Source: Lytechinus pictus (lineage: Eukaryota; Echinodermata; Echinoidea; Temnopleuroida; Toxopneustidae). From it: a DNA stretch of 64,000 bases. Shown here piece by piece: positions 45,642-56,389 of this stretch. The notes beneath the pieces were generated by a model that saw nothing but the letters and a program-made list of their open reading frames with translations, had not been told where the DNA came from and ran no database searches. The translations under genes were made by a program, and so were the position numbers. Position 1 is the first letter of the stretch. Each line of letters begins with the position of its first letter. The stretch is taken from the NCBI RefSeq assembly GCF_037042905.1, contig NC_087253.1, positions 19,061,501 through 19,125,500 of the forward strand. The letters are read 5' to 3'.

Positions 45642-47136
45642 GTAAGTTCCCCTTCATTTCTTTCAATTTTTTTTATTGCTAACAATGTATTCAATTAGTG
45701 AGATCGAAATGTAATGATTAGACAGTACGATAGCTTGTAGTTTTGATAAAATACAAAAATAATCATCTTCACAAAGATTTCTGACACAAAATACTACTGA
45801 TGTCGCCTATGAGGTCCATACATGTAATGTTGGACCTCATTGGTACTAGGAGTGCCTAAGGCTAAGTACAAAATGTTAGGAAACATTATATAGGCCCCCT
45901 AGAGAACAAAATAGAAGATGATTACAACTAGGCCTATTGAATTCATATTTTTAGTGCAATCCAAAGACAAAAAAAGAAGGCTTCAAAAAATAAAGTGTCC
46001 CGACCCCCCCCCCCCCCCCACCCCCCCCCCCCCCCCCATCCTAACTGTTACGTCTTTGGAATGATCCGATTCCAATCACAGCAGAATATTCAATGCATGG
46101 GACTTAACTTTAGGCTTGCCGACAAAAATCTTTCTTGAACTTGGCTGCCTTGGGCTTGGCCGTGGAATCAGGCCTATTAAGGAGGAAAGTAACCTAGGAT
46201 CCACATGTTAAGTGATGTAAAGACCATATTTTTAATATCAATTCTTACCTCGGTTTTAACGATAGTGGTGTCACGTACTACGGGTTCCAGGCATCTTCAA
46301 ATCTGAAAGTCCTTCCTTTTCTTGTTTTCAATTTTATATTTTGAACAAAACCGCTTTTCATTCATTCCGCTTTTGAGCTCGAGAGAGGGCGTACTTTCAT
46401 TTCTTTTTTTTACGATGATGTTGAATATTTTTTCTCTCATAATATCCGATTATCCTGTCAATTTGCCTGGTAAAACCATTAATATTATTTTTAAATAAAT
46501 CATATTCATATTACAATACATGACATGGGGTAGCTGTTTGCGTGTCGTGACGTCATCGATGTCATAACTTTCATAATCCACATCTCCCTTATTGATTGAT
46601 AGATTTTGGCCAAAGAAAAAAATCATGTCATAGATATATTAATATAATAATTAAAATTTCTTAGAATGACCCATTTTTTAAGTCTAATTCGACAAAAAAT
46701 TCAGTTTGCGCAGTGCCCTCCTTTAAGAGCCACAACAAAAATTAATGTAAATAATGTGCCGTTTTTACCCGAGTGTGCCCCGCCCCCCCCCCCCCCCCCT
46801 TTGAAAGTGGGGTCCTTTTTTTTTTCTTGTCAAAATTTCCGCAGACGAAATGACGTTCAATTTTAAACTAATTTTTTTTTTTATCTTGTCAAATTTTTAT
46901 TGGGAAAATGTGCCCCCTTTTTTAAAAAAAAATCCTGGATCCCCCCTAGGTCGTATATCCATTTTTTCTTTTTGCCTTGCGCTTCGCAAAAAATGTCATG
47001 GTTAATTACAAAAATTGCTTAGAATGGCAAATTTTTTTCAGGTCAGAATGTAAAAATATTTGCGCTCCGGTCGCGTAATTTGATTGTTCAGAGATAACGT
47101 TGGCCTCGGCCATGACCCACTGCAAACACAGGGGGG
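45642..47136. other. non-coding DNA with poly-C and a family F3 fragment
   Basis: An almost pure C tract spans about 46,004-46,037. About 46,700-46,950 contains degenerate family F3 sequence (GTGTGCCCCGCCCC, TTTGAAAGTGGGGTCC and ATCCTGGATCCCCCC). No exon is recognised. Confidence 0.45.
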
Positions 47137-47159
47137 GGGGGGGGGGGTGTTTCATGAAA

Positions 47160-47197
47160 GTTGTCAGCACTGACTAAATTGTCAGTGCTGACAACTT
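47160..47197. repeat. short perfect hairpin
   Basis: GTTGTCAGCACTGAC and GTCAGTGCTGACAAC are separated by TAAATT. It sits next to GGTGTTTCATGAAAG, so it probably belongs to the same broad group of GTTTCAT foldback MITEs. Confidence 0.75.
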
Positions 47198-47515
47198 TAG
47201 TGAAATCCTTAGTTTTGATTGGCTGACAGGCACTGGCCTCTGACTGTTACTATGGTAAGAGAGTCGATGATGTCACTCCCTCACTATTTCTTTTGTTTTT
47301 TATTGTTTGAATTATACAATATTTTATTTTTTTTACAGATTTGGCAATAGTGACCAACTTGACTGAACCATAGAGTATTAAACATGCTAATTCCACATGT
47401 GCAGGAGGAATTAATCATTGTTTCACTTGACAATGAGGAGAAAATTAGAATATTTCGTATTTCATATAATAAAATACAAAATAAATAGTGAGTGGATGAC
47501 GTCATCAGTCTCCTC

Positions 47516-49239
47516 CACTGGCGTAAATCCGTGTTGATGGGTGGGGGGGGGGGGATGACTGAAATATTTTGGCTTTTTTTGCAATCATGTTTTTAGATAT
47601 GCAAGGAATTGTCATTGATATGTCCACAGTGGCGTACCGCGGGTCACGGCATTGGGGAGGGGGGCACCAGCGAAATGTTTGAATCACTGAGTGATCGAGC
47701 CAGTTGCCAGTTATACTGACCTAATAGGGACATTTTCTGGACAATGTCATTAAACGGATATGCATCTCACTGATCAAATAATGCGAGCGCGAAGCGCGAG
47801 CTGAATTTTTTTATATTCACACCTAAAAAGATACATTATAATCAAATTTGTGTAGTCATGATACGTACCTGTCTCGCTAAACAATACGAGCGCGAAGCGC
47901 GAGCTGAAGTTTTCGTATATTTTGACCCCAAACAGCGAGATTTTGAGGAATATATTTTAGGAATCCATTAAGAGTATGCATATCTCACCATAGTCATCTA
48001 ATGCGAGTGCCAAGCGCTTGCTGGTTTATAAGAATTACATCTGAACACATGAAACACTTTTTGTAGTCATTGCAATCATGATTATCATACGCATCTCACT
48101 AATCAAATATTGCGAGCGCGAAGCGCGAGCTGAAAATTTAGATAATTCAGACCTGAAGTGGGGCATTCTAAGGTTTCTTTGTAGGAATTAACTAGAACCA
48201 TACGTATTTCAATATCCAAATGATGCGAGCGCGAAGCGCGAGCTGAAAATTTTTGATATTCAGATCAGAAGAAGGGACATTTTAAGGACTGATTTTAGGA
48301 ATTCATGAAGAGCAGACATATCTCACCAATCCACTAATGCGAACGTAATCACGGACAGGAAATGTTTCATATATACGAAGACCTTAAAATGGGGCAATCA
48401 CTTTTTGAGTCATGAAAACGAAGCATATGTCACTACATAAAACAATGATAACTCGAGTGCTAGGAAATATATTTGGTTTATATTGACTTGAAAACGGGAT
48501 GTTTCAGTACAACAGCATTATATATCTCGTTAACAGACAATGCAAGCACCAGGAACAATGAATACGTAGGCCCTGGGCAAATTATGTTTCATGAAGTTAT
48601 GATAAAAATGTTTCTTATGTAATGTAACATAACATAATTATAATATAACATTATAATGAATAATATTTTCTTCTTTCCACTATACGCTTCTCTTCCTTTC
48701 TCCCTCTTTTCTCCTTTTCCCCGTTTTTTTTTTTTTTTTTTTTTGGTCAGCCGCTTGGGGGGGGGGGCACGTGCCCCCCATGCCCCCCCCCCCCGTAGTT
48801 ACGCCACTGTATGTCCATATGGCAAATACCCCTCCAATATTATTATCTTTTTTACCCCATGATGGTTTAATGGTTTTATTAGAGATTACATTAAAAAAGA
48901 ATTGACATTCCATCTTAATCCCTTCCCAAAGACCCCAACATTGATGAATTGGAAGAAACGGGAGTTTCTCTTCAATGTTATAATAAGGACATAAGTATTT
49001 CGTTTGGAAATGGTGAACTGGCTCTTTATTTGCATTTTATGATTCAATAATATTGTTTTATTTGTTAAGCGGTATTTCAGGAAGAATCTTCACCAATAAA
49101 TCAATTATCTCTTGTGATTTTTTTGTCATTTCTTTCGTAAAAAGTGGGGGGGGGGGATGTTTGTACAGGCCATCCCCCCCTCCTCGAAAAGTGGGGGGGG
49201 GGGATATATCCCCCCATCCCCCCGGGATTTACGCCAGTG
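47516..49239 (+). mobile_element. hAT-like element, family F5, copy 2 with an expanded internal minisatellite
   Basis: The ends CACTGGCGTAAATCC and GGGATTTACGCCAGTG match copy 1 (9,985-10,857). The flanks GTCTCCTC (47,508-47,515) and CTCTCCTC (49,242-49,249) are near-duplicates, displaced by two bases. At 1,724 bp it is twice the length of copy 1, mostly from internal repeats at 47,780-48,350. Confidence 0.85.
47783..48360. repeat. internal minisatellite, six units of about 103-117 bp
   Basis: The core GCGAGCGCGAAGCGCGAGC, or a decayed form, recurs near 47,783, 47,886, 48,003, 48,112, 48,224 and 48,338, each followed by TGAA and an AT-rich spacer with TCTCAC. Copy 1 has one unit. The core is a mirror repeat, reading almost the same in reverse on one strand. 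Confidence 0.8.
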
Positions 49240-49575
49240 GACTCTCCTCATTTGCATATACTGACCAGGATGTGCATATAACTGTTTTGTCAGTAAAATT
49301 AAGCGAAACTTTAAAATGTCTTAGTAACTTTTTTATTTTACATCCGATTTTGATGAAATTTTTTGTGTTATGCTTACAATTGTTGAATTTTTTTCTTTTT
49401 ATTCAAATCAACTTTTTGTTATAGGACTTGTCCTTTAAAAAAGAGACACCTTATGTTGTTCTAATCGTGAGAGAAAAAAAATTATGATGCACTTTGCTTT
49501 TAGTTTATATGCCTAGTTAGTTTTTAGCGGCCGATCGGGGGAAATGTGGATTAAAATATTTTTTCTGGCTCTCCC

Positions 49576-49821
49576 TACACAGCAAAAACTTTGGTTTTAG
49601 CCGGTGTACATAGAGGACCACATATCAGTTATTTTACACCGGTGTTAAATTGACAGTCAGTTTAACACCTATATAGGTGTTATTACAACGCCTTTGGTTG
49701 TTACATTTACACTCATAGGTGTTACGTTCAATGTCTAGGTGTAATTTTAACACCTCAGCGTGTGGTCCTCTACCTCTAGCTACAAAAGGCTAATTGTCAG
49801 TACCACAGTTTTTACAGTTTA
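49576..49821. repeat. MITE, family F2, copy E
   Basis: The ends are TACACAGCAAAAACTTTGGT and ACCACAGTTTTTACAGTTT. Interior phrases match copy A (4,576-4,821) closely, for example CCGGTGTACATAGAGGACCA. Confidence 0.8.
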
Positions 49822-49889
49822 GGGGAAACTGAACTGAACAGAGTTCGACTTTTTAGAATTCCCAGAACCCCGGAAAAAAATGGCTATAC

Positions 49890-50032
49890 CAGGGGCCGCG
49901 GAAGCGGGGGGGGGGGGGGGGGGGGGGCTTCAGTCCCCACTTTTTTCCAAAACCGTGTACAAAAACGTAAAACCATGATGCATGGTCAGCCCCCCCCCCC
50001 ACTTTGAAAACCGTTCCGCAGCCCCAGCCTGG
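49890..50032. repeat. MITE of the CAGGGGCCGCGG family (second copy)
   Basis: It begins CAGGGGCCGCGGAAGCGG and ends AACCGTTCCGCAGCCCC. It carries a G run of about 20, the ATGGTCAGCCCC phrase and an AACCGTGTACAAAAACGTAA segment as in 17,606-17,776. Confidence 0.7.
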
Positions 50033-50527
50033 CTACGGGCCTATCATTCTATTTCTTTCAAAAATCATCATTAGAGATTGGAAATAATATCGAGCATTTT
50101 CCTTTAATTCATAATTTCATAAGTGTTGTTGTTTTATGATCATCGAGAAGAGATTAAGACGTAGGCCTATATACATGACAGAATTAGTCTATATGAAATA
50201 CATCTATTGTTAATGTCAAATTAATTAGTGCAGTCCACTATAGCTTCTTCCAAGTTTTTTTTTTCAAATTTATTCGTATATAAAAGATATTTTCAATTTT
50301 TTACACGAGGTTCCTATTCATTTTCGTGTTGTCTTATGATTCGTCTCTCTGTTTCGTTGTTTAAAATTTGATTGTAATTAATTCAAGCTGCAAGCAAGCA
50401 AGTATTTTTAGAGTATATTAAAATAGGCCGAAAGAGAAGTTTATGAAGATGGATGTCATGCTAGTTCTTTATAGGCCTATATATAATATAGCACGGGGGA
50501 ATCAATATAAGCCTACCCGTAGGCCTA

Positions 50528-51093
50528 TAGCATCGTGGCCCAAAGGATTGTTCTCCGGACCCGGGCCGGGCGATCCAGGATTTTCCAAGAGAGGGGGGCA
50601 CGTTTTGGGGACATTGTCCCAATGAAAATTTGGCAATTAAGCAAAGAAAAAACAAAACTTGGCACCTAAAATTGAAGGTCATTTAGTCCGCAGAAAATTT
50701 GACAAGAAAAGAGTAAGATTTTCAAAAATGGGGGAAAAAAACCCCGGCATATATACTTACTTTAACAATTTTGATTATGGCTCTCAAGGGGAGGGGGGGG
50801 GGGATGGCGGTGGGCACGTGTGGATCATGGTATGCCCCCGTCTTGGATCCACCCCTACTCCAGACTTTAGAAACAGCTAGGGTCGACGTGGATTCGATCG
50901 AATTCCATATCCTTTAACAAGAGTTTGATCCACTTCTGCACTCGACCCAGGTGATGATGAGGTGAATGGGTATATAGGCCTACTCGTTAAGCCCGCCGTT
51001 AAGATTTTATTCCTTGAAATCGCATACAGCGACTCTCAGCTGCACGTCTATAGCCGGAGTAATATACAAGTGTCAAGTGCACTATGCTATATG
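50528..51093 (+). mobile_element. tRNA-derived SINE interrupted by a family F3 insertion
   Basis: The head (ATCGTGGCCCAAAGGATTG, TTCTCCGGAC) stops at 50,560. The rest (TTTAGAAACAGC, TTCCTTGAAATCGCA, CTATAGCCGGAGTAATAT) resumes at 50,866. It aligns with the SINE at 40,641 once the insert is removed. Confidence 0.75.
50561..50857 (+). mobile_element. family F3 hAT-like element inside the SINE
   Basis: Degenerate F3 ends (GGGCGATCCAGGATTTTCC on the left, TCTTGGATCCACCCC on the right) are flanked by an 8-bp near-duplication CTCCGGAC (50,553-50,560) and CTCCAGAC (50,858-50,865). Confidence 0.75.
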
Positions 51094-51329
51094 ATGACCC
51101 TGAAGATTCCCACCCCGATCGACCTATTATAAATTCCGTGCATTATGAACAACCTTATGCCTACGTAGTATATTTTTACTGCAGAAAATCTATTTAAAAA
51201 AATGATTCTTTTTCTCGCCAAGGTGAAGAAAACATAAAAACGAAATGAAATGGAAAATATAACAGAAAAATGAAGAATTTAAAAAGAAAGAATAAAAAAT
51301 AGTAACCGAGGATACTGGGGCAGGAAAAA

Positions 51330-51560
51330 ATAAAGAAAAAAAAAGAAAGAAGGAAGGAAAGAAAGAAAGAAAGAAAGAAAGAAGAAAAGAACGAAAAAAT
51401 CTAAAGAAAGGAGTGAAAGAAAGAAAACCAAAAAGAAAAAAATATAAAGGGAATTCAAGAAAGAGTGAAATAAATAAATACATAAAGAATTAAAGAAATA
51501 AAGAAGGAAGAGTGAAAGAAAGAAAGAAAGAAAACCAAACGAAAGAAAGAAAGAAAGAAA
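51330..51560. repeat. GAAA-rich purine tract
   Basis: Imperfect GAAA and AAGAA units. The minus-strand F/L/S frames are low-complexity artefacts. Confidence 0.8.
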
Positions 51561-51654
51561 AGTAGACTTGAGAATATTGCCAGAAATCCCTTTCGACAGT
51601 ATTTGTTTCCGACCTCTACGATAATTATTGGAGAGGTGAATCAATACACGGCGC

Positions 51655-51778
51655 TGATTGGCTAATCAACATTCACAGGCAGGAGTTTTAAATTCGATTG
51701 ATTGTAAATAGCTCCGTGTGCTATGCGAGAAAGTCCTACAATTTCAGCTGAATTTCTCAGCAGTCGTGTAACGGAGAG
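51655..51778 (+). promoter_or_regulatory. third candidate leader exon and promoter upstream of FOXM1
   Basis: A reversed CCAAT box (GATTGGCTAATC, about 51,655), a TTTTAAATTCG CHR-like word and a forkhead-type TGTAAATA are followed by GTAACGGAGAG|GTAAGA with the donor at 51,779. A CCAAT plus CHR pair is typical of G2/M promoters. The arrangement may be accidental in AT-rich DNA. Confidence 0.3.
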
Positions 51779-51779
51779 G

Positions 51780-52701
51780 TAAGATGTTTGTAGATTTTAA
51801 ATTCAGTGAAATTGTTTTTTGTAATTTTATTGAATTATCGTTATAAAAAGTAATAATGTAGTAAGAAAGAGAATTACAAGTCACTGTTGACGAGTGTTTC
51901 ATTCATTCGTTCCAGCGCTTTCTGCGTGTATGAGTGTGTGTGTAGAGCGTATTACAAGTATACGTGTGTGGCTTTCATTTTCAATACAGAACCCCTGCAC
52001 AGACATGACAGAACGGTGGTTCGGAATGCAAGCTCCGCGCCAGCGCTGGCCGTCTGGGCCGGGGTGGTCCAAGGCACTGTGTGGCAGCCGTCTGTTTCGA
52101 GGAGTTTTTAAAAACATTTAAAAAAATTTCTCCTCATACTTAGTCATACACAGACGGCTCGCGATGGTGCAGCCGCCATTCCCAGGGCCAGGTAGTAGGG
52201 CCAGGGGGTTAACAATGCAAAATATCCCCGATGAAAAATGGCCCGGATGGCGACGCCGACGGGGCTCATCGAATTTTGTCTTTCCCTTTATAAGTTTATT
52301 TCAATCAAAATATATAAAAAGAACTGGACCAAAATGAAGATTATTAGTTTATTACCGTATTCTGTTTTGGCCTAAAAATGCACCTTCTTTGTTGTTCTTC
52401 CCCCGGTATTCGAGGATCAGCGGCTATCCGCACTCCGCAGTTTGGTTGTTGTGTTACTTGAACTTGAAGTAATTGTGTTGAACTAGCACCAAAACCATGA
52501 AAACGGGGGAAAAAGAACAAAAACAGTGACTGTCTTTGGCTGTTGCGCAGCTCCCGCTTCCTTGATTTATCCGAACTTACACTCACTTACAGTACTAACA
52601 ACACGTCATAACTAAGCATATGGCCATTGAGTCCCTACACGGCTACAGCTAGATCGAGTTAGAACTTCGGTCTCTGTATTGTAATTGTGAGTGGAGCCAA
52701 C
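51780..52701. other. non-coding DNA with a GC-richer patch
   Basis: About 51,990-52,110 is unusually GC-rich for this window and open in several frames, but I recognise no protein family. Nothing else is identifiable. Confidence 0.3.
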
Positions 52702-54306
52702 CAGGGTGACCAGATTTCACATAATGAAATACGGGACAGTCGACAAAGCACGCTGCACGAGCTGATCGACGAGCCAGGTCCTAATAAAAAAAAAGGATCA
52801 ACAAAGAAGGCTACACGGTGTTGGACTTGTGAAAAAAATGTCAAGAATTGAAAGGGAGGGTGAAGGAAAGAATGAAGGAGAGAAAGAAATGACGAAAGGA
52901 AAGAGATGAATTGAAAAGAAAGAAAGAAAAAAATGCAGGGGAAAATGAAGGAAATACGAAAAAAAAAATTAGAATAAAAGGATGAAAGAAAGAATAAAGG
53001 AGAGAAAAAAAGGTTTCCGTCATTCTTTGAAATGAATATATAAAGAAAGGAAGGGAAGATGAATAAATGTGTGAAAGAAATAAAGGAAAAAAAAGAAAGT
53101 AAGAAAAATGAAGGAAAGAAAAGTGTTTCATTCTTTGAAAGAAAGAAACCAACAAAGAAAGAAGAAAAACAGGAAGGAAGGAAGGAGTGAAGGAAGGGAG
53201 GGAAAGAAAGAATAATATGGGAAAAAGTAAAATAAAAAATGACAAAGAAAGGATGGAGGAGAGGGAGGAGAGAATGAAAAAAAAGAAAGTAATGGGAGGA
53301 GAGAAAGAACGAAAAGGAGAGGAAGGGAGAAGGAAGCAAAGAAAAGATTAAGATGACTAAGGAAAGAAAGAATGAAGGAAATAAAAAAGAAATTTATTAA
53401 ACAAGTAGGTAAGTAAGAGATAGAAGGAAAGAAATAAAAATGAACAGAGAGAGAGAAAGGATCAGGAAATAAAGATAGGAAATAAAGATAGATGGAACAA
53501 AAAAGGGGCAAGCAGGAAGGATAGAAGGATGAAGAATGAAGGATAGAAAATAAAGAAAGAAGAAAAAAGTTCAAATTTCAAGCAAACAAAAAATATCCAA
53601 TCTAAACAAAATCATAATGATATTTGGTATTTTTTAATATATTTTTTTAATTTAAAAACTAAAATGTTTTAGAAATGAATAAAATATCAAAGTGAAACAT
53701 GGTCAAACTTAAAAAATTAGATGAAACATCGCGGCATCATACAGGCATCTCTCCCATCCCATTTCAAGTTCGCATCGATCACAACAGGAACAAGACCAGG
53801 AACAAGACTCAAAACGAAAGCCGAAACAACTAGATCTAGTTATGAAAACTCAATAACTTGTTCCTCCGATTACATCTCTAAATCAGTAATCTGAGAATCC
53901 ATAGCATAATTATGAAAAAAATCCCGGCGATTTTGTGATTATTTTGGTGGAAAAACTGTTTATCATGTGAGATCGTTTGCACCATTGAGAATCGGCTCCG
54001 ATCCTACATGCCTAGCTAGTAGCCTGCCACACAAAGGCAGGAGGCCAGTTTATTTGCAATGTATTGTATTGGGTTAGAAAATCACCACAGAACTCGCAAA
54101 AGTTTACAGTAAATTTTATTGTTGTCTCTGCTTCGTCATCTGTTGGTTATTTGATGAAAATTCGTCACTTTTAAAATTATGTATATTTTGTTCAATATTA
54201 TGAAATACGGGACAAATAGGCGCCCGGGAAGGGTTTGTCGGGACGCCGGGACAAAGGAGCAAAGTACAGGACGATCCCGGGAAATACGGGACGTCTGGTC
54301 ACCCTG
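52702..54306. mobile_element. hAT-like non-autonomous element (CAGGGTGACCAGA ends), 1.6 kb
   Basis: The left end is CAGGGTGACCAGATTTCAC and the right end CGTCTGGTCACCCTG. GAAATACGGGACA phrases lie near both ends. A perfect 8-bp duplication GAGCCAAC is at 52,694-52,701 and 54,307-54,314. The interior, about 52,850-53,580, is GAAA-rich. No transposase frame. Confidence 0.85.
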
Positions 54307-54314
54307 GAGCCAAC

Positions 54315-55186
54315 AGAGTTCAGCGGAACAACCAATTTAAGTTTAAAAAGAGGCCAAAGCTTTTTGGTCTAGATCTAGGCCTAACCTAAACTAAAGAGAA
54401 AATGGAATGCCATGCCTGCTCAAATGTGAGTGGTCGCAAATTTTGTTTACCCATATTCCATGTACGGTAGGCTCTAATTTATGTTAAATTCTTCGTTCGA
54501 AGAATTATAAATAAAATTAAGAGTGTGGGCTCTTTACCTTTACTTTAGAATCCAATGTCATGGTGAACTGAAGGGTGATGCCTTGTTCTAACAAGTGCTA
54601 CAATGTGTATCCATGCTCTCATAATCGATTATGACATTGGATTGTAAAGTTACTCCAGAGCGTGATAAAAATTGAAGACAAGATTGAAAGGGAAAAAAAA
54701 GAAGGAAGAGATAGGACAGGCAGACAAGAGGAAGAGAGACAAGAGTCAGACTCAGAGAGAGAACATGAACATGATGAAAAATTGATTAAATCGAACGGTC
54801 AGTGAATTCAATTGAAATTAGATATCTAAGCCAGGTAAAGACGTGGGGGGGGGTAGTCATCTCTGTTAGATTTTATTTGAAATAAAACAAGATTGCACTT
54901 CTGTTCTAAGTTGATTTTTTTTAACCCCAGCCGTGTCCCCATCATCATAAAAAAATAATGTATTGATTCAAGATTCTAAAGACAGATCTATCTATATACC
55001 CTACCAAAGTTTTATCTCGCTGAAGTGAAAAGCCCAAATTGTTTTGTGTTTGGATGATGACAAAAAATGTTACGAAAACAAAAGTAGACAGTAAAAAGGA
55101 GTCATTGCTTATCACATTTTTTTGCTGCCAAGGCTGCCCGTAAATGAAAATAAGATTGGTATCCCAAACTGAAGACTGTAGACCTC
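54315..55186. other. non-coding DNA upstream of FOXM1, nothing recognised
   Basis: AT-rich sequence with a short G run near 54,845. Presumably part of FOXM1 intron 1 if an upstream leader exon is used. Confidence 0.35.
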
Positions 55187-55346
55187 TGGGGAGCGTTTCA
55201 TCAATATTTTCATCAGACAAGTTGTCAGATCTGACATCTTTCCATGATTTTGATTGGCAGAGAGGCACTGTTCCTATGGTAACTGTCAGATAAAATGGGA
55301 CTTGTTGGATAAAACGTCCGACAAGTCCTTTCATGAAACGCCCCCC
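55187..55346. repeat. foldback MITE with GGGGAGCGTTTCATCAA ends
   Basis: The left GGGGAGCGTTTCATCAA pairs with the right CTTTCATGAAACGCCCC. The inner GACAAGT and ACTTGT blocks are inverted. It shares GTTCCTATGGTAACTGTC with the tandem array at 30,240-30,735. Confidence 0.65.
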
Positions 55347-55583
55347 TGAAATTGGATCTACAGAATTGGCTGTGCATCTCTATTATTATCTGACAATTTT
55401 GTGGCATGATGGATCATGGATATGGATGCTGATTTTTCTTCATTTTGTCATAAAAAAGAAATATGATCCAACTCCTTGAGGTAATAAGTTTTTTTCAACC
55501 AATCTGATTTTTTGTCCTAATTTATTTCTTGAATTTCATATTTTACTTTCAGAAAACATTATTAATCCATATCAACGACAGAC

Positions 55584-55589
55584 ATGTAA
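55584..55589 (+). promoter_or_regulatory. start-stop element before the FOXM1 ATG
   Basis: ATG is followed immediately by TAA, ending four bases before the FOXM1 ATG at 55,594. Start-stop elements can stall initiating ribosomes and lower downstream translation. Confidence 0.5.
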
Positions 55590-55593
55590 TAAG

Positions 55594-56389
55594 ATGTCTT
55601 CTTCAAGAGACATGGAAACGATTGAGCTCTCGGAAGCCATTAAGACAATACTTGATGATTCACCACAGCGCAAGAATGATTGTTCTGTCAGCACCACCAT
55701 CACACCCCAAAGCAGAAAGACAAGCCCTAGGGGTCTTACAGCAAGGTTTTCTGTCGGTCAAAGCACAACACCAAACAGCAGATCTTCAGCGAAAGGATCC
55801 GAAACTCCACTTTCAAGAAAGAGTTCCATTCTTCAGCGCAGCACTGGGAGCAATCCCGGCTCATCGCAAAGGAAGCGCCGCCATGCCCAAGAAGTCATCA
55901 TCTTGCGGCCACCCAAGAAGCGAGCAAGTGGGTCGACCCCAAGAGTCACAAGTACGTCAAAACTCACCCCGAGCAGTCAATCAACACCAAAGCCAGCTTC
56001 AACAACCCCATCCCTCAAGAACTCTTTGCAGACTACCCCATTATCAAGTCAGAGCAGATCGCGGATCAACCCTCATCACATCGCTAATTTTATAAAGACC
56101 GATGAGAAAAGATTGACTGATGCCGTTTTTGTAACCCCCGAGCTTTCCATGACCCCAAACCAGATCAGCCTTGTTGGAGGTCAGAACTTATCCCTCACGG
56201 AAAGAGAGAATTCAGCACATCAGGACCTGTACCATCGTTTGATGGAGCAACAGGGCAGTAGACTACTTGGAGGTGGAGGAGCTTTGCAAGAAGATTCTGG
56301 GGTCAGTGAGCGGTTCACTCCTGGAGGACTCAGTCTAAATGTTGCTGATCAGACAAGCAAAATTAGCCTTATTGCAAGAGGTCATAGAG
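55594..56389 (+). CDS. FOXM1: FOXM1 coding exon 1 (residues 1-265)
   Basis: The exon begins at 55,553 after TTTTACTTTCAG and the ATG is at 55,594. Two donors in the same phase lie nine bases apart: AAGAG|GTCATA ends at 56,380 and ATAGAG|GTGATT ends at 56,389. The second is preferred. It encodes a Ser/Thr/Pro-rich region with the basic stretch QRKRRHAQEVIILRPPKKR. Confidence 0.8.

Larger units (their letters stand above)
47255..49438. repeat. family F1 element (copy 4) split by a family F5 insertion
   Basis: The left part ends at 47,515 with GATGACGTCATCAGTCTCCTC-type sequence. The right part resumes at about 49,248 with CTCATTTGCATATACTGACC and ends GGACTTGTCCTTTAA. Removing 47,516-49,239 restores the order seen in the uninterrupted copies. 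Confidence 0.75.

Noticed and set aside
51887-52121. Overlapping frames on both strands in a GC-richer patch
   Set aside because: Open in several frames because of composition. None resembles a known protein.
52659-53580. 226- and 148-residue minus-strand frames rich in F, S and L
   Set aside because: Low-complexity translation of the GAAA-rich interior of a hAT-like element.
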